A stretch of DNA of 64,000 bases from Haemonchus contortus (GCA_000469685.2 LS997563.1:45372651-45436650); one strand, 5' to 3'; positions 24,011 through 35,910 are shown, numbered from the stretch's first letter. Made by a program: numbers and translations. The notes: generated from the sequence alone by a model not told the origin.

Positions 24011-25085
24011 TTGGTAAATGGAGTACATCCCCAAATCTTTCCTTTATTTTTTCCAGTTGATTTGCCAAACCTGGCCAAAAACGAATGTGTCGAGTTAAAC
24101 GTCTACCGTCTCCTACGCTATCCTGCTAAATATCACAGAAGCTATCTGAGGTAAACGCGACAAACTCAGAAATGTTATTACTTAACGGCTCCAGGGGTTT
24201 ATAGGCTGCAACTGTAAGATAGAAATACTTGGTTTTTTCAAATTACGTATTAAAATCAATTTTACCTCAGATTTCTATCGATGGTCAGCCGTAATAGGAT
24301 GAAACCTCTAGGAAAAAATCATCAGAGCATTTTTAGAACAGTTGTTAATACTAAACACTGCATCTACTCTTACTGACACCTTTTCCGTCTCGAAATGCTT
24401 CAGAGATTTGGAGGCCACTCTTCTTAATACTACAGTACTTCCATTTGGGTTGAGATTAGTTAAGAAATCAGAGATAATTCATTCGCATTCCAGTTAATTT
24501 CTTAAAATATTTGTTTTTCTTCTAGAAATTTTCAGATATTGAAACAAAAATACTCCAAAATTTCTACGATATTTTACATAAAAATAATAAAATTTTGATA
24601 GAAAAATCAATAAGAAGTAGGTCTCGGGACGAAAATGTTTCCAATCTTGAAATTCGCCTTCAAATTGTTGATTAGACAATTGGTCCCGGGTAGCAAGACA
24701 AAAAGGAAGGAATGAGACGAAAAAAAGTTATTGGGATCCCATTTGTGTACGCGTCATGAGGCTGAATGCTTTTCTCCTATTTGATTTACAAAAAGTTAGA
24801 TTCACCAAAAGTTAGGCCCCTCGTTGTCCTTGAAAGTCAGGCAACGAACACCCGCTTCGGCTACAGTAGGCGGGCAATCATCATGTTTAAGCGCCAACAA
24901 ATTCAACGCCAACGCTTCGATAAGGAGACCAGTTAGTGCTGAATACTAAACAGTCAACGTGTAGCACAGGAAACTTCCAAAAAGGCTTGGCATTGGTCAG
25001 AAATATCGATTGAAATTGATTCTGAATGAGAAATCAGTAGCGATGAATGTAACAGGATGCACTATGTGTGGGAGAACCAAAGGAG
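24011..25085. other. Intergenic, AT-rich
   Basis: No supported exon. The segment 24480-24640 is strongly AT-rich. A short plus-strand frame over 23951-24154 overlaps the SINE fragment and is not considered coding. Confidence 0.4.
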
Positions 25086-25097
25086 ATGTTAATGAGA

Positions 25098-25215
25098 AGG
25101 GAGGCAACCCGTCGACGACGTTGTCGACGACGGTTTTATGGGCGTCCTCTCTGAGTGTGAGACTCCCACACACATACATGTGGCCGGCCGCTCGTCCGCC
25201 GGCACCATATAAGGC
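25098..25215. other. GC-rich island with near-palindromic CGTCGACGACG core
   Basis: The core CCGTCGACGACGTTGTCGAC is almost self-complementary with the bases that follow. It is followed by a CACACACATACATGTG near-palindrome and by GGCCGGCCG. The island stands out from the AT-rich flanks. It may mark a promoter or first exon, but no coding exon could be tied to it. Confidence 0.4.
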
Positions 25216-26834
25216 CCAAACAGAATGAGTGATGAATGAGAGCATTAGGCAAAAGTGACAAGACGACTCTCCTATGGAAGTACAGGTGCAACTCATCAAA
25301 CAGTTGGAGAGGTTGTGAGTTCGCCCGACCACCCCCACCCCTTCTTCTCCCCTGCCATTTCTGAGGGAGACAATTCGTATTTCAAAAAATAAATTATTTA
25401 TCTAAAATACTAAGTTTGTTAGTTTTTTGGATTTAGTACGGCCTTCACGGAAGCCAGCTTCTCTCCTGAAGGATACTGTACAGGTGATGACTGTTCTATA
25501 GATTTATGAAGGAAATTTCGAACGAAAGATTTACTGTTTTGAAATTACACACGAAATTTCCGTAAATCATCCTTTATCGTCAAAAAATACTATCTATCAC
25601 TAATAAATTTGTACCCAAGCGTCAGTCCCAGCACTGATTTGCCCAGTTATGCGTAGATGTTCCAAATAAGTCAGCGATTCTGGGCAGAACTCTTGTGTGT
25701 GGCTTATTCCTGTGAAGACAATCACAATAGTTTCCACCAGGAGCTGTACCCACAAGCAAATTGCCATGTCTGTAGTATGGCGACACCTCAGAATGCCATT
25801 TTCAATCTTCAATGAGAGTTACCATAATGAGTTTGTCAGCTTATAAGTCGTGCTTGGATCACAGCCCATAGAAAGCAAGTTGCTGATTACGGTAGCTAAG
25901 CGCTTCTGCAAAAAATCTATAGCCAACAGCAGTTTCCTTGCCATGATTCATAGTTTCTGTAATAAATCTCCGAAAATGATGGAATATGGGACCCAAAAAG
26001 TGATTTTTCAAAGCAAACAGTGAAATTAATAACGTTTTTTCTCAAAAGGGAGGCCGCCCATATTGGGGCCCATAGCCATTTCGCTGCTTCGGATCAAAGA
26101 GGCGTTTTGTTCTCTGGGAGTCTGGGAGGGGATGAACTCGACAATTGTGTGGGCACTACTCAGAAAGAGAGTTCCAACTTAAAAGGATGGGCGGTGTAAG
26201 CTATGCGACAAACGATTTGTTAAACTTCGCCGACTACCGTAATCTCTTGAGGCGGCTATTCCACTTGCAAAATGAATACAAATATCAATACACAACGGAG
26301 GCGACGACCTTTCACAGACAATGGAAAATGTTTTGCAATGAGAGGAAAAATCGATTTTAATACTGAGCGACGAGAGAAAAGAATGCCTCTGAGCCCTCTT
26401 ATTGCTTTTAAACGGAGGCATTTACAAGACGAGATCGAAAAGGTGATTACAGCCGTCTCCGATCCATCAGCCATCAGAGCTCGGAGTACTAAACTGACTA
26501 ATCTAGGAAGTATTAGCTTTGGAAAAGCTATAGGATAGAGCTCTGTTAATAACTACATGAAGAAGAATCCAAAAGGATCTAATGTGGATATCCCAAGAAC
26601 TACCCAGCAATGGGAGGTTGAGCTTTGCCCTAGTCTGCGCTATTCTGGTGTGGCCAGACTTTGAACGGAAGTAAAAATTCCTCCTTTTCCTCATTCCTTG
26701 TTCCAATGTAGTTATCCTCACATCTATTTGACTCTTCTAGTTGAAGCCCTAGTACGGGTGGATAGGAATTCGTTCGCCTACCCAAAACTTGTATTCAATG
26801 CTTTTAGACCATTCATTTAGAATTGAAGTAGCCT
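25216..26834. other. Intergenic, no gene recognised
   Basis: Overlapping frames at 26145-26538 on both strands (longest 88 codons, plus strand, basic product) are without recognised motifs. No exon chain could be built. Confidence 0.35.
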
Positions 26835-27030
26835 TCTGAATTCGCATGTGAACTACACAATGAGTCGCGGTGGCCAGCCCATGGGTAAGCCAAAAGTTTT
26901 ATCCTCCTAGACGAGTGTATACCAGTCAAACCAAGCCCTGAGGGGAGAGCAGTTGGCCTGAGCGGGTAACTTTGAATCGAGCCTGGGCCACGCATGTGTG
27001 GTAGTGCACCACTTGCCACTCCACCGCTTA
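26835..27030 (-). mobile_element. tRNA-derived SINE copy
   Basis: Minus-oriented copy lacking the extreme 3' end. It carries CACAATGAGTCGCGGTGGCC, an AAAAGTTTTATCCTCCTAGACG segment split across the family's middle, and ends with the reversed A-box region GTGCACCACTTGCCACTCCA. Divergence from the 33027 copy is moderate. Confidence 0.8.
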
Positions 27031-30000
27031 CGTCCCTGATGGGATATATGACATGAATAAAGAGATTACCCTAAATATAATATGTACTTCTACTCTGTGG
27101 AAGTGTGATGGGCCCAAGTAGTGGCGCCCTCGAGTAAAGTATTTCTCACTTGTACGATTGACAAATTATTCTACCAGTAGTGGAATTTCCAGTATTCGGT
27201 TTTGGGGTCCCACGAGCTCCTGCTAACCTCCGATCCTCTAGTTTTTCATCTCTTGAGTATCTTAAGCTGTTCGAAGACTTATATAACCGTAAGTGGTATC
27301 ATATATGGCTGATCTATAATGTAGACGGTTTCAGACTTCTACAAACAAAACTTATTATATTACAACTTATTATCAACTGAGAAATCATGAGCAGTAGAGG
27401 TCAACTTTCTAAGTGAAGAAATGCCACTGATTGGTACTAGTGGCTCCATCTACTCCCTCTTCAATTGCAAGACATTAACTGATAGTTTAATTGATGAGAC
27501 TCGTGGCGGCAAGTGTTGATTGCTCAGAGTGTCGTAAAGATCGCCATCGCTGCCGATTAATTACTCAAATTAATTCACCGATGTCACCAAGTCCACAGGG
27601 GAGTGTACGAACTATTCGGGTAATTGGTATGAGGGTAGTACCTACGTAGAGTAAGTATGGCGAAAAGCCTCCAACAACCTGCTCGTAGGCAACTTAGGCA
27701 TCATCCCCTGTTTCACACTCTTCTCCCTTCACTCTCGTTATGGTCTCTCATAGGCATGACTTTGCAATATAAAATTCAGATAGGGATTTGATTTTAAGCC
27801 TCGAATCGAGAGAGAAGCAACTCCTGGTTCCTAAGCTGTAAGATGGAGATTTCTAGTTATAACTGCAGAAAAACGCCGAGATTCATTGGCAGTCAAACTT
27901 GAACACTATTCCAAGAAAGAGAGTTTTACTGAACGGGGAAGTTTACTTACAGTAACCAGACCAAAACCAATCCAGAAATTACTCGTTGCAGATGGTGAAA
28001 GAGGTTACTGCTGTTGATCAGAGTCTGTACTGTTTGTACGGCCTGCAGGTGGGCAGCTGCCAGATAGGCTAAATGGTGCTAGACCTGATCGGGTCAAGAA
28101 AAACGCAGAAAATCGGATTGTCATGATAGCCTCTACAAAAGGCAATTGACTAACCGTCCTACTGGCCTCAAAGAAAAATGCCGTTGAATGTTCATATGTA
28201 TGGAGAACAAACTGGGAAGGAAAAGAGCTGGAGGAGCAAGAAGGATATGTACATATTAGCGAGGGAAAGAAATCCCAATCTCGCAATTTTAGGAGCCTGA
28301 AATTGATTTGGACAGTCGATACCTATGACACACTTTAATCTTTCATTACCAGTAACATGGTTCTATAAAGGGAAAGACTTGATATTCCCCTACTATTCCA
28401 CTTTCCTATAATCCTATTTTGATTACTAACGGATTCTGTAGTTGTTACTATGGAGGGGAGCAATGACTGAAAAGCATTTGCCAGGAAAAGATTCTTAGTA
28501 GAATTTATAAATGATGGATGAAAGCAAAAACAATCTGCAGCATAGATAAAGGTTTTTTACTTTTTACAAAGAGGTCGATCGAAAACTTCCGTTTATACTG
28601 TACTCTGATGGATCTTTAGGAGATTGTCTAAGCGTGCTTCAAAAAATAGATAGTATTTCACTAGCACAGGGCTGATACCGAGGAAAGGCTCGATGCCAGA
28701 GGTTTTGAATTGGGAGGAGGCTACGATACACTGGGGAAAGGAAAGAAGAAAAACGAGAAGAAAGAAGGGAGCGGGACAGGATGCGGCGAGTCGCATCGCT
28801 GCTCGTCTTTCCCATGTTTAGCGAGAAGGCGCCATTTGGACATTGAATAGTGATGGATTTATGATTTGTATAGGGGGTGTGAACGACCGACGGCAGGCGA
28901 CGACCAGATGAGAAACCCCCTTCTGGACAGACAATGGAGAGCATGATCACAATGGGGCGAGATGGGTAGTCGAGAAAACGGGAACTTCGAGATCAGGGGT
29001 AGAAAAGTATGTATTAGAGTAAATTGAGAGGTCATCAGGTTCACCTTGCCAAGTTTCTAGAATGGCTAAGGTTCTTGGCTACGATGAAGTGGTACAAAGC
29101 CTGAAAAATATCTTTTTTTCAATGTAGATCCAGAAAATTCATAAAAAATGGCGTTTTTTTTTACTCTATCAAAGCAAAAGGCACTGCATTATCCTGAAAA
29201 AAGAAGCGAAGTCGGGTTATTGACGGTTTCTGAAGCGATTCAAAAGTATCGTTAAAAGAGGCTGAGTCATCAAGTTCCCATTGGTATTCGTGAGAGTGCT
29301 GAAGCGCTACTGATTCTACTGATCGAAGAATACGGTGGCGAGTTCTCGTTATTCAACGATTTCTCGAATGCTGTGAGATGGAAGTTCGGACAATCGCTTA
29401 AGAGACCTTTCTAAGTTCAGGCAAAGCGAGGGTTCCGAGGGGAAGCTGGAAAGTTAGCCTTTTTGGGTAGCAGGCTGTTGACAGCGTGTACCCTACCACG
29501 GGAAAGTGTGGCTGGGACTATTTCACAAGCGCAATGAGTCCCTATTGAGTTCCTACACGCGATTCTACCCCGGAAAACCATGTTTCTCATTCCTTTTGGG
29601 TACCATGTACCTGCGCTGTTTAGTACTACCTGGTAATTGGAAATTTCTCCAGAAATGTGAGCAGAAGGATCTATGTGATGCGAAGGAACTCGGTAAAAAC
29701 CAAAAAAGGATTGCTAAGACTGGGCATCTTCTGTCTACGATCAAAAATTCCAGTGGAATTCATTTTGAAAATGTTCATTGGGGCGTGGCGTCAAGGACGG
29801 CGCTGCGGGGTTGGCGGTGAACTGACCGATGAGAGCGGCGGCTTTTATCTTACCAAATCGAACTGCCGAGATAACTCGTCCCACGTCGCAAATATATCAT
29901 ATTCGTTGAAATTGCCTCCATCTGTTCACCACCAACAACATCTAAATAGATTCGTGCCGCTCCGCCAAGTGGGGTTAAACAAGACGTGCTAAAGTCAAAA

Positions 30001-30106
30001 GATCCAAGCACAATTTTTTGCGAGATTTTTTTTGAGTTTTGAGAAAAAAATCTTTTAGAGAAAGTATAGAAAATGGAAGGAGGTTGTAAGAGGGTTGAGC
30101 GTCGGT
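27031..30106. other. Intergenic, no gene recognised
   Basis: About 3 kb without a supported gene. Frames at 28593-29044 (minus) include hydrophobic starts but lack motifs and splice support. The segment 29500-29990 has overlapping plus-strand frames without recognised products. Confidence 0.35.
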
Positions 30107-30486
30107 GAATGGTTTCAGAATCCACGAAAGTTCACTTTACCTCAAGAAGGACTACAAGTAGGTGAGGTTGAATGCCACTACGTTGCTTACAAGAACGCTG
30201 CGAATGGTTTCAGAATCCACGAAAGTTCACTTGACCTCAAGAGGGACTACAAGTAGGTGAGGTTGAATGCCACTACGTTGCTTACAAGAACGCTGCGAAT
30301 GGTTTCAGAATCCACGAAAGTTCACTTGACCTCAAGAGGGACTACAAGTAGGTGAGGTTGAATGCCACTACGTTGCTTACAAGAACGCTGCGAATGGTTT
30401 CAGAATCCACGAAAGTTCACTTGACCTCAAGAGGGACTACAAGTAGGTGAGGTTGAATGCCACTACGTTGTTTACAAGAACGCTGA
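30107..30486 (+). repeat. Tandem array, four 95-bp units, each with exon-like splice sites
   Basis: Units start at 30107, 30202, 30297 and 30392 and are nearly identical; the first differs at a few positions and the last ends in a variant. Each unit has TTTCAG followed by a 43-nt segment ending ACTACAAGTAG and then GTGAGG. Each segment is therefore flanked by a good acceptor and donor, and consecutive segments are 52 nt apart, a typical short nematode intron. The 43-nt segment is not a multiple of three, and one frame ends in TAG at the donor, so joining all four would not keep an open frame. Confidence 0.9.
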
Positions 30487-30735
30487 CCACACAATTCCAA
30501 GCTTCAATAGGTATGGATCAGGAGGATATGGCACGAAATTTTGAAGAAAATAATCCACTGACAGTCAGAGAGAAGGGTAAAACCACTGACAGCTTTGGCA
30601 TTCTGCCAAACCTTTGGCAGATTATTGTCTTCAAATACAGTGATTCACTGATAAACCTCAGAGTAGGCGACAAACGAAGTAAATTGTCGAATTGAGGAAG
30701 AACGAATTACTTTTGCCCATCAAATTAAGCTGTAA

Positions 30736-32009
30736 TACAGGGTGTCCCAAAACTATTTGCGCCGATTTATAGCATTATATTTGAAGTTTCTCAACTGCGA
30801 AAGACGATGGAATTTCTATGCACGCTAGCTAACACTATGTGCTACAACATGCTAGAGTCGCATTTCAAAATATCCCCCGTGAGCACGAATAGAAGTCAAA
30901 GTTTGCTTCCGACTTGATCGCATGTGGCACGCAGGTATCCTTCTTCACTTCTTCCCAGCCGTCCTCCAGCTTTTGCATTCTATGACTCCAAACTGGGACT
31001 GCAAACTCGACAGGTCCTCTTCTAATCAGGGACCACTCGTGGGATTCAAGTGAGTCAAGTTCTGGAAAATAGGATGACCATTCCTCTTCACCAATGAAGT
31101 CGGGCAGCTGTCGTCGGCACCACTCGCGGGCAAGCTTGGCTCTGTAGGCTAAAGTAGCGTCCTGCTGGAAGGACTACGAGATGTTTTAGAAAAAGTAGTC
31201 TGATCAGTGCTTCAGTACTTCCATCAGTACGCTATTTGAGTACTGGTCTTGGTCAATTTTCACGCCTGCACCGAAGGAACCACGAGCGGCTTACCCTTGC
31301 CAGTGATTTCCTCGGAAAACATCATTTTACTGTTCTGATAGCAACCTTTTTGTGAGATATTACACGCTGGATGTTTCTTTCCGGAACGCGAACGTTTTGG
31401 TTGTTGAGGGATGGTTTTATCGTAAAAAATTTTTTGATCAGAGAAAACGACGAAGTCTTGCGTGTCATCACTCAAGTGGGTCTGCGACTTTCTGCATTTT
31501 TTAGCCCTGCAGAATCTATTGAGATCGGGATTGGAGCAAACGATAGGAATGGTAGTGAGGCTTCTGCATAACATTCTTCCATCACGATAACTCCTGTAAG
31601 CCGTGCCCGTTGACTTCCTTTTGATAGGTCACCCGGGATCCCGACCGATTGGCATACGGACCATTTTAATAGTCCTATCTTCAGAAACATTCTACCTTTC
31701 TACCTTTCCTGGTTTGTCTCTGATTCAATCTTCTTTTCTATATCGTTTAATAGCCTCCTGTACGGTTATTAGAAAAATCCCAAAGAATTTCATAACGCCC
31801 TTCCACTTCTCGCGCGTCAATTATTGCAAGTGGCATTGAATGAGCCTCCTCCATCTGAAAGATATTGGGAGTTCCACATCAGCAACCATGCATATTGCAA
31901 GGAAACCTTCTTATGCAAGTAATTAATAACAGGTAATGTGAATTTGATAGATTACTTCTACCTTAAAAATTAGTGAACTTTGGCGCAAATAATTTTGGGA
32001 CACCCTGTA
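30736..32009 (-). mobile_element. Decayed Tc1/mariner transposon with intact terminal repeats
   Basis: Inverted repeats CAGGGTGTCCCAAAACTATT (30738 inward) and its counterpart ending at 32007 match at 25 of 26 positions and are flanked by TA at both ends. The 1270-bp length is typical. The minus strand holds transposase remnants: FSDQKIF (first catalytic Asp), GVKIDQDQY, FQQDATLAY (second Asp), then YFPELDSLES. The spacing from the second Asp to the Glu of LDSLE is 37 residues, hinting at a DD37E or DD37D lineage. In-frame stops and frame changes make it a non-autonomous relic. Confidence 0.92.
31260..31574 (-). pseudogene. Transposase fragment, catalytic core start
   Basis: The longest surviving open piece of the mariner-type transposase holds VVFSDQKIFYDKT and the following GKGKPLVVP segment, which resemble the first catalytic block of the family. 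Stops separate it from the second block (QQDATLAYRAKLARE, about 31150-31170). No intact product is possible. Confidence 0.75.
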
Positions 32010-32282
32010 TAACCCACCGTGCCCAGTAGCTTTGTTTCAATGATAATGTCTTTTGACTCATAACTGAAAACTAACCTTTCCCCTATCCAATTTTTTATAG
32101 AGGAATGGTTTCAGGAATCTCCTACCGGTAAGTGGAAATTTTCGGCAGATTTAGAATTGTTCCAGCAGGGCCTTTAAAGCTCAGTGAACTAACAATCTTG
32201 AAGACAGTTTCCCCTATTCCTCCTAGGATAAAAAAAATCGAGAAAACCTTAGCACGAACTTTGAGGTGGAGCCCCAAAGGGG

Positions 32283-32579
32283 TAAAATAAAAGGATAAAG
32301 TTTTTGGCGTTCCGGCGTCTGAGGGATGCGCCCCCGCACTCGACTTCCATTCAGAATCGTAGCGGCGTAATGAGTGCGTATGTGGCCTATACAATGAGTT
32401 GCGGTGGCCAGCCGATGTACAAGTCAGTGCTTTCATCCTCCCAGACGAGACTGGTACCAATTAAACGACCCGGGAGGGGTGGAAGGCTTGGTTGACCTAA
32501 GCGGGTATCGATCCGTGATATAAACCCCTGATCGTACGTGTGAATAGTGCGCTCCTTGCCACTACACCACCCCGCCCCG
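32283..32579 (-). mobile_element. tRNA-derived SINE, well preserved
   Basis: Full-length copy on the minus strand. Read in reverse it runs from GGGGCGGGGTGGTGTAGTGG (A-box region) through the tRNA-like head and the CCAACCAAGCCTTCCACCCC-like middle, to the GGGGGCGCATCCCTCAGACG 3' domain and a TTTATCCTTTTATTTTA tail. The B box is weakened compared with the 33027 copy. Confidence 0.88.
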
Positions 32580-33013
32580 AACGCCTATCTGAATCTCCTC
32601 ACTATTACCTCCTAAAGGGGTAATAATGCTAAATTTGATAATGACTTTCCAACGCATTGAAATTCAGAGATGATCAGTCGTGGAACGGAGGAACAGGCTT
32701 TCTGTAGACAATTGTTCCGCTATTGAAGCCGCTAAAAAGTCCATGACTTCTTCAGACTATTTACTACCGTCAACCTACCAGAAAGAAGTCGAAGTGGGAG
32801 AATACAGTAATGGGAGAGCTTTTATGCATTCCTAGTAGAAACTGTTTGAACTTTCGGTTCCAAAATGTGAATGAAATCCCCACGGTGCCGCTAACAATGA
32901 ATTCTCCGACGATACCGTCAATTGACGTAGACAAGCCAAATTCATTCTTCCTAGCCCACTAAAAGAGTTTGATTGCAATCTGAGAAACAACAAGTAGATG
33001 TAATTTTAAAAAA

Positions 33014-33342
33014 TATAGAAGTAGTAGGGCGGAGGTGGTGTAGTGGCAAGTGGTGCACTATATCGCACGCACGGTCAGGGGTTCGAATCCTGGATCGATG
33101 CCCGCCTAGGCCAACCAAGCCTTCCATCCCTCCGGGGTCGGTGTATTGGTACCAGACTCGTCTGGGAGGATAAAAGCACAGACTTGTACATCGGCTGGCC
33201 ACCGCAAGTCATCGTATAGGCCACATACGCACTAATTGCGCCACTGCGATTCTGAATCGAAGTCGAGTGCGGGGGCGCATCCCTCAGACGGGATTGATTA
33301 ACGCCGAAAACTTTATCCTTTTATCCTTTTATAGAAGTAGTA
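33014..33342 (+). mobile_element. tRNA-derived SINE with target-site duplication (reference copy)
   Basis: The head is tRNA-like with A box TGGTGTAGTGGCAAG and B box GGTTCGAATCC, the internal pol III promoter. Body landmarks are GGCCAACCAAGCCTTCCATC, GGTACCAGACTCGTCTGGGA and GGGGGCGCATCCCTCAGACG, with a tail of ATCCTTTT repeats. The 13-bp direct repeat TATAGAAGTAGTA flanks it at 33014-33026 and 33330-33342, as expected from target-primed insertion by a LINE partner. The clean duplication implies a fairly recent insertion. Confidence 0.93.
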
Positions 33343-35652
33343 ATCAAGGTGAACATAAGTAGGATCGTTTCCAAGCATACATATGATTCGAGGTAGCGGT
33401 CAAGGGGGCTAGAGGCCCTTCCGAATACAAAAAAATGCTGTACATGCTAAAGGTCATCTGAAGGATCTCCTTGACTACAAGCTTGATCTTGATCTAGTCT
33501 CTTTAAGAGCAGTTGCAAGAAAAGGGTATTAATGTAATTACAAGACGGCAATGAAATGGGGTTAAAGAATAATGGTGACTAATTTAGAGATGGGTGACTC
33601 CAATTCAGAATGCACCAGCTATTCTGCTTCCTTTCAGTCTCGCACTAATTTCAGAACGCTTAACAAAAAGAATTGGTCAACAAAGCAACTCGGTGAAGTC
33701 GGCCGTGGCCCAAGTTGAGTTTTCGATCCTTCCCGTACTACCTGTAATACGGGTCATGCAAGGTTTGATTGTTTGGGATGGAATCCGAGCCGACATTCGC
33801 TCCTCAACCATGTATGATAGCAGCGCTCTGGCTATCCTCACCCAAGTTTCGTAGAACATTCAAATATTACAACAACTTCTGATAATCAGGTATCACCTGT
33901 ATCGCCTGCGGTTCCCTTGATCTTCGATTCGTCGAGCAGAGGCAAGCAACGGTTCCGTTTGCTTCTGTCGAGAGTCAGAATAGTGCAGATAGCCCTCGGT
34001 CGAAGGGTTCGAAGACTACTATTCCTTTGGTTTAGAGCTTTCGTAAAAAAGTCTGACCATCGCATTGGCTCTGTTCGCTTGAAGTCCCTAGGGATCCATT
34101 CAGTGACCGCCCTGGTCCAACCGCCACCACGATATCGAATGAGGTAGCTAGCCCACCTGATCTTCGATTCCTTGGCCTAAGCAACGGCATCCCTGATCTT
34201 CGTTCGCTGACGAAGCTCAAAATTCCGGATTCTATTGTACGTTTCTCTGGAAAAATTCAGAGCATCGTCCTTTTCAAAGGGTGTTGAGCGACGTTACATA
34301 ATGTGTTCATCCTGCTTTCATAAATTTCGAGTCTCTGAGGTGTACGTCAAAGCAGGAAGAACGGCAATATCAAAAAGGTGAACGTCCTCCCCGACCTAGA
34401 TACCCGTAATCATGTAATGCTGGTCCTTATGGTTTCATCGACATTCAGTAGTTGATTTTAACACTTCGTTACTGCTCTGACACGTCTTTTTTATGAGAGG
34501 GCAAGCACTGGGTGATACTGTTGGCAAGATGTTTTCAAAAACGATGGGCGGATCAACGTATGTCAATGAATTTTCAAATAAAACAACCTCGCTCTCTGTT
34601 GATGGTCTACAGATAACACACAGGCGTCGTAGTCACTCTACGATTAGAAAGGACCGGGCTTACATTTGAAACTCTTTCCACCCTGTTTCCTTTGCAACTT
34701 CACAGCTTCAGTTGTTGAGTACCAAGACGTCTTGACCTTCCTGGACGATATTAGCTGCCTCGATGACACTTCCACGATTCAACACGGTTTACAGAAAAGG
34801 CTAATGGGATCATGTCTACACTCTAGAAAACGTATGAGGTTCTATTCCTTTGGAAAGTAGCTCTGTTGGAAACAACATGAGCGGTGGCATAGAAGTGATA
34901 CTCCTCTCAACAGGCTGCGCAATTGCTGAGGATCAGTCGAAATCACAAGCCAGGTCATTGTCAGTTAAGCAAGTATCAGTAAAGAAATAACTATCACTAA
35001 AAGAATTGAAAGGTGAAAGGCTCATTAGAAAAACATCGAATTACATGAAGGGTTGTATGAACCAGTGGGAGAGCTAAGAGTGGTAACTTTGGAGGGCCGA
35101 GGAGGTTATTATTTTATGCTTCTTTTGTGAACGTGAACCCTCAGATCTATCTTGACAAGTTGTTGCTCACATCGATCTTACAAAACGATTCGTTCTACTG
35201 AAGGTGATTAGCAAAAGTAGCACCTTAGCGATCACAAGAAAGAGAATAATGAGAAAGTATGACATAAATGGCCCCTTTTCTGGGATGCGCCCGCATTTTA
35301 TACCCATTCAGAATCACAGAGATGTTTTGAATGGGCCATGGGAACCAAAAACACGGAAACTATTTTTAGCGACAGTTTAGAGCCCTGGACGTCCACTCAC
35401 ACATAGGCACCAGCAAGACGTTTCAGGAAAAATACTTTGAACCAGCTGCGTCTTTTTCCTTTCATTCTACACCTTTCTTGCTGTTCTTGAAGTGTTCCCG
35501 AGCAAAGTGCATTAAATGAACAAATAAAATAATAAATCCTCAATCACTAAGAGGAACAAAAAAATGAAAAAGTCTAAAAATGAGGCTCCAAAATGAAGAA
35601 TAGGATTAAAATGCGCGATCGCGAAACATTTTGTTAAAATATAAGTTTTACC
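33343..35652. other. Intergenic with short internal duplications
   Basis: No gene recognised. Related GATCTTCGATTC segments recur near 33918, 34160 and 34195, the first two followed by AGCAACGG, so a small local duplication is likely. A SINE 3'-end fragment (GGGATGCGCCCGCATTTTA, then CATTCAGAATC) lies at 35280-35318. The frame at 34666-34860 (plus) has no motif I recognise. Confidence 0.4.
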
Positions 35653-35655
35653 TTG

Positions 35656-35910
35656 GAGGTAATGACGACGATGGCATTTACCGACGTTGTGCTGACAGAA
35701 CCGAACCGACAGCGGTGTCTCCCCGGACGACTATGTTTTGGTAAAGACTCACACCACGACTGTCATCGATACACTTCATCTTTACACACTTTAGCCGGTG
35801 ACGATGAAGTTGACTGCCTTCTGATGACCGCAGCATCAGTACTTCCAATGCACTCGGAACGCTCTAAATGGATAATGGTAATGGTAATAATATGGACAAA
35901 TGAAAAATGA
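35656..35910 (+). CDS. Cysteine-containing open frame, unrecognised
   Basis: The frame starts at one of two close ATG codons and runs about 80 codons. It contains RQRCLPGRLCFGKDSHHDC and a later EVDCLLMTAASVL. GTAATG and GTAATA donor-like sites follow SKWIM near 35875, so it may be an exon rather than a full gene. The product is not recognised and no partner exon could be fixed. Confidence 0.25.
   Translation, partial: EVMTTMAFTDVVLTEPNRQRCLPGRLCFGKDSHHDCHRYTSSLHTLAGDDEVDCLLMTAASVLPMHSERSKWIMVMVIIWTNEK

Noticed and set aside
25010..25338. Opposed frames over the 25.1-kb GC island
   Set aside because: Both strands are open because of palindromic GC-rich composition; no domain is recognisable.
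33080..33095. Functional tRNA gene at the GGTTCGAATCC box
   Set aside because: No complete clover-leaf closes, and the box is embedded in a repeated SINE with body and tail.
32951..33202. Frames on both strands inside the 33-kb SINE
   Set aside because: The sequence is a SINE with pol III boxes and target duplications; the frames are incidental.
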